This document shows, piece by piece, positions 33,770-35,908 of a DNA stretch of 35,908 nucleotides. Source of the stretch: Deltaproteobacteria bacterium (GTDB taxonomy: Bacteria > Desulfobacterota > Desulfobacteria > Desulfobacterales > G020354645); assembly GCA_020354645.1 (NCBI GenBank), contig CP070652.1, forward strand, positions 1,228,663 to 1,264,570. Direction: 5' to 3'. The position numbers and the translations under genes are program-made. Below the pieces are notes generated by a model. It made no database searches, was not told where the DNA came from, and was given only the letters and a program-made list of their open reading frames with translations. Position 1 is the stretch's first letter, and the number at the start of each line of letters is the position of its first letter.

Positions 33770-35116
33770 ATCATTAGTGGATAGCAGCCTGAGTGCAACC
33801 CGCTGCGCGGGGCGGTGGTGCAGTCACTGAATGTCCGGCAGATGCGTTTACGCTGCAAATGTCTGCCTTTCAACACATCATCGGGAAGTTCGGGATATGA
33901 CAGCATCATGCGCCCCAGTCCGGTGAAATCCGCTTTGCCTATACGGATCACATTCTGCGCCACAGTGGGCAGAAATTCCTGCAGATAACTATAGGCCGAA
34001 CCGACAAAGGCCAGCTTGGGAAATTTTTCTTTCAGCATAGCTGTCACCCTGATCTGGCGGGCCACTCCGGCCAGGGGATCCTCCAGCGGCAGATATCCGT
34101 CCGACGGCGGAAAAAGCGCCTGTCTTTGAATATGCGGATTGTGTAATAAGGACTGCCGGCCGTAATGCAGATCAGTTCAATATCCAGATCCACCAGTAGC
34201 CGTAAGAAGCGTACCGCTTCATCCAGCCGAATACCGGTTCCCGCCCGGTCACCGCCAAAAGCGCAGCCATATTACTCATCTTCAGATAGGACCGGTTCCC
34301 CAAACCCGTTTTTTCCTCTTTGAAACGGTTGCCAATCAAAAGCGCTGAGCCGAACCGCGATCTCCAAGCCTGGCACCTGTGTACGGATCCCGGCCACGAC
34401 TTCCCTGAGAAATCGCGTTCGGTTCTCAAAACTTTCGCCAAAGGGTCCCGGGCGCGTGTAAGCGCTTAAGAACTCATGCCTCAGGTAACCGTGACAGTGC
34501 TTGATATCGACAAAATGGAATCCGGCGTCGCGGACCATGCTGGCTGCCTTGATGAAATCATCAATAATCTTCCTAATTTCCGCATCGCTTATAATAGGGC
34601 TGACTCTGAATCAAGATTGAATTTTTTATCCAAAACCGGATGGCGGTATAAAATTATTGGTTCTGGTTTGTTGTACGGTCGGGCAAAACGTCCGGAATGG
34701 GTCAGCTGCAATCCGATATAAAGATCCTTATGACTGTATATGAGTTCCCTGCGCAGTTCAGCTATGGATGATGCATTTTTATCATTGATCAGTAACTGGT
34801 TGGGATTTGCCCGACCATCATGGCTGACAGCAACAGCTTCACCGCCCCAGACCAGTTTGGCCCCACTCATGCCAAAACGACGCCAGCGTCTGATCATATC
34901 CGGACCGGGCCGGCCATCTGTTGTACCGTCCCAGCCCTCCATTGGCAGCACGGCAAAACGATTGCCTATGGTAAACCCTTTGTGCAGGCGGTATGACTGA
35001 CCAAGATAGCAGTTCGCATCCAGCTCATCATCAAATGAAAGATCGATCTGCATGCGCTCAAGATAAGCCTTGAATTGATAAGATGATTTAAACGAACCCA
35101 CAGCCTGATATTTCAT
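33770..35116 (-). pseudogene. Old Yellow Enzyme-family oxidoreductase with several frameshifts
   Basis: Joined across frames, the minus strand encodes a near full-length (~450-residue) OYE-type flavoprotein. The first frame (35116 to about 34590) has GFTIGNRFAVLPMEGWDG, LVWGGEAVAVSHDGRANPNQ and LQLTHSGRFARP. The frame shifts near 34590; the next piece has [32 protein letters not shown] and [13 protein letters not shown]. Another shift at about 34270 leads to GGDRAGTGIRLDEAVRFLR and ITAGSPYY, a further one near 34140 to [18 protein letters not shown] and [14 protein letters not shown], ending with a cysteine group [19 protein letters not shown] that resembles a 4Fe-4S site. At least three frameshifts make it inactive. 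It is distant from the intact gene at 14117. Confidence 0.88.
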
Positions 35117-35450
35117 GATCTGCTTACCTGCCTTTTTGATTTATTTATGTGTGTAGAAATCCTGCTCAGTAAACATGATAATATGAATAATCTTTACGGA
35201 GGTCAGCTGATGTATCAATTTAATGCTTGATATTTGCCCGGAGCTTAATTATCTTCATCAAATATTCCATTTTTTCATATTATCAAACCACTCATAAATT
35301 TACGGGTAAATATGCTTCTATCCGGATTTGCCAACAGGTTAATTGGCCCTAATTACTTCAATTTAGATATTCAGCCCTTAGAGCCAGAGCGTCAGTTGCG
35401 CTCTTGTCGCCGCCGTTACCTTTGAAAGATCGAGGAAAAAGGTTGAATGT
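35117..35450. other. AT-rich non-coding stretch before the ISL3 remnant
   Basis: About 330 nt with no protein-like frame on either strand and no RNA gene seen. It probably contains the promoter of the OYE pseudogene (minus strand) and the outer part of the insertion element. Terminal inverted repeats of an ISL3 element were looked for but not convincingly found. Confidence 0.35.
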
Positions 35451-35510
35451 CATAGGTTCCCATCATATTTGATCAAGTTTACAAGAACTTAACCAATGGA
35501 GGAACCTATG
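35451..35510 (+). repeat. Perfect 10-bp inverted repeat ending on the transposase start codon
   Basis: CATAGGTTCC at 35451-35460 is the exact reverse complement of GGAACCTATG at 35501-35510. The right arm holds the last part of the ribosome site (GGAGG at 35498-35502) and the ATG of the ISL3 remnant. In the mRNA the arms could pair over a 40-nt loop and hide the start, a way to hold down transposase translation. Confidence 0.6.
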
Positions 35511-35843
35511 ACGGTAAACAAATTTATCAGAAAATTGCTGAAACTAAGAGAATTATCTGTGTCGTCAAAGCCCTGAATGAAGCAGAAGATGAGGTCCGCA
35601 AGCAACAGTGGCGTAAGGCCGGCACTGATGAACGCAAGGCTCTGAAAGGAAAGATTAGTTCGGACATTTTTGGGATTATTAACCCCATGGGCTGCCAAGC
35701 GGTTTTTTAAACGATGGACGACTACCGCTCTTAAAAGCCGCCTGGAGCCCATACGCAAGTTCGTCAGAACAATCCGAAAACATCAACATCGCATCTTGCC
35801 ATATATCAGCAACCGACTAACCAATGCCGTAAGAGAGGGATAG
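35508..35843 (+). mobile_element. Deleted ISL3-family (IS204/IS1001/IS1165) transposase remnant
   Basis: ATG 35508 after GGAGG begins MTVNKFIRKLLKLRELSV. Within a few codons, in another frame, CVVKALNEAEDEVRKQQWRK and then DERKALKG follow, matching the middle of ISL3 transposases (usual HVVKxxNEAxDEVRK). A further deletion and shift lead to WAAKRFFKRWTTTALKSRL, IRKFVRTIRKH, HRILPYISNRLTNAVREG, the region before the last catalytic Glu. Of about 400 codons only some 110 remain, in at least three frames. The remnant stops just before the next gene's start codon. Confidence 0.8.
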
Positions 35844-35859
35844 ATTCATTAAAGAGTAG

Positions 35860-35908
35860 ATGGCCCCGATAGACGCTTTGATATTTGATCTGGATGGTGT
35901 CATGGTGG
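35860..35908 (+). CDS. HAD-superfamily hydrolase (beta-phosphoglucomutase-like), first 16 codons only
   Basis: ATG 35860 directly follows an in-frame TAG, so the start is fixed. The piece reads MAPIDALIFDLDGVMV, with the DxD nucleophile motif in FDLDGV typical of HAD phosphatases and beta-phosphoglucomutases. The gene runs off the window. There is no strong ribosome site, and its upstream region is the end of the ISL3 remnant, so the element may have replaced the native promoter. Family class is good, function open. Confidence 0.75.
   Translation, partial: MAPIDALIFDLDGVMV

Noticed and set aside
1..35908. CRISPR arrays, tRNA or rRNA genes, integrase or attachment sites
   Set aside because: Read for spaced direct repeats, cloverleaf sequence and recombinase motifs; none could be supported in this window.

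Overview
The window looks like a chromosomal or MAG segment from an anaerobic bacterium, most likely a Desulfobacterota (sulfate-reducer-like) lineage. The reasons are a LivK-type amino-acid binding protein, a tungsten/molybdenum aldehyde:ferredoxin oxidoreductase with its own MoaD-like protein, a flavin/Fe-S Old Yellow Enzyme-type reductase and mid-range GC. The taxonomic call is inference; there is no rRNA or marker gene here.

Layout. (1) 1-7.9 kb is a worn left flank. It holds a partial ABC binding protein and an FCD-type GntR regulator, then an IS1595/ISXO2 transposase remnant with three in-frame stops, a broken uronate isomerase (frameshift plus nonsense codon), a degenerate M24 'peptidase', a fragment of a sugar isomerase, the tail of a dihydrolipoyl dehydrogenase, an intact TIM-barrel isomerase/epimerase, an Asp-box fragment and an internally deleted hexokinase. 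(2) 7.9-13.8 kb is an intact minus-strand operon: Gfo/Idh/MocA dehydrogenase, TIM-barrel isomerase, VOC protein, DeoC-type aldolase, FGGY kinase and a UTRA-type GntR regulator. (3) A 325-nt divergent promoter region follows. (4) 14.1-33.3 kb is an intact, co-directional plus-strand run: OYE-type flavoprotein, ribose-type ABC importer (permease, binding protein, ATPase, second permease), fucose-isomerase-like protein, aldose 1-epimerase, TIM-barrel isomerase, two Gfo/Idh/MocA dehydrogenases, cupin phosphoglucose isomerase, second FGGY kinase, zinc alcohol dehydrogenase, 2-hydroxyacid dehydrogenase, KDPG-type aldolase, aldehyde:ferredoxin oxidoreductase and MoaD-like protein. (5) 33.4-35.9 kb is a decayed right flank: a DHDPS-family remnant, an OYE-family pseudogene with several frameshifts, an ISL3 transposase remnant and the first codons of a HAD phosphatase.

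How the genes may work together (inference). A periplasmic sugar or sugar derivative enters through the ABC importer. Mutarotase, isomerase and dehydrogenase steps convert it, two kinases can phosphorylate products, and two aldolases (DeoC-type and KDPG-type) make C-C cleavage products. The aldehyde product could be oxidised by the AOR with ferredoxin as acceptor, a thrifty anaerobic ending. Two separate Gfo/Idh/MocA + TIM-barrel pairs resemble the oxidise-then-eliminate logic used for levoglucosan and 3-keto-glycosides, so a non-hydrolytic glycoside, anhydrosugar or cyclitol substrate is a serious possibility. There is no obvious glycosidase and no sugar-acid dehydratase in the window.

The contrast between a fully intact ~25-kb core and heavily decayed flanks on both sides, each with an IS remnant, is the most striking large-scale feature.
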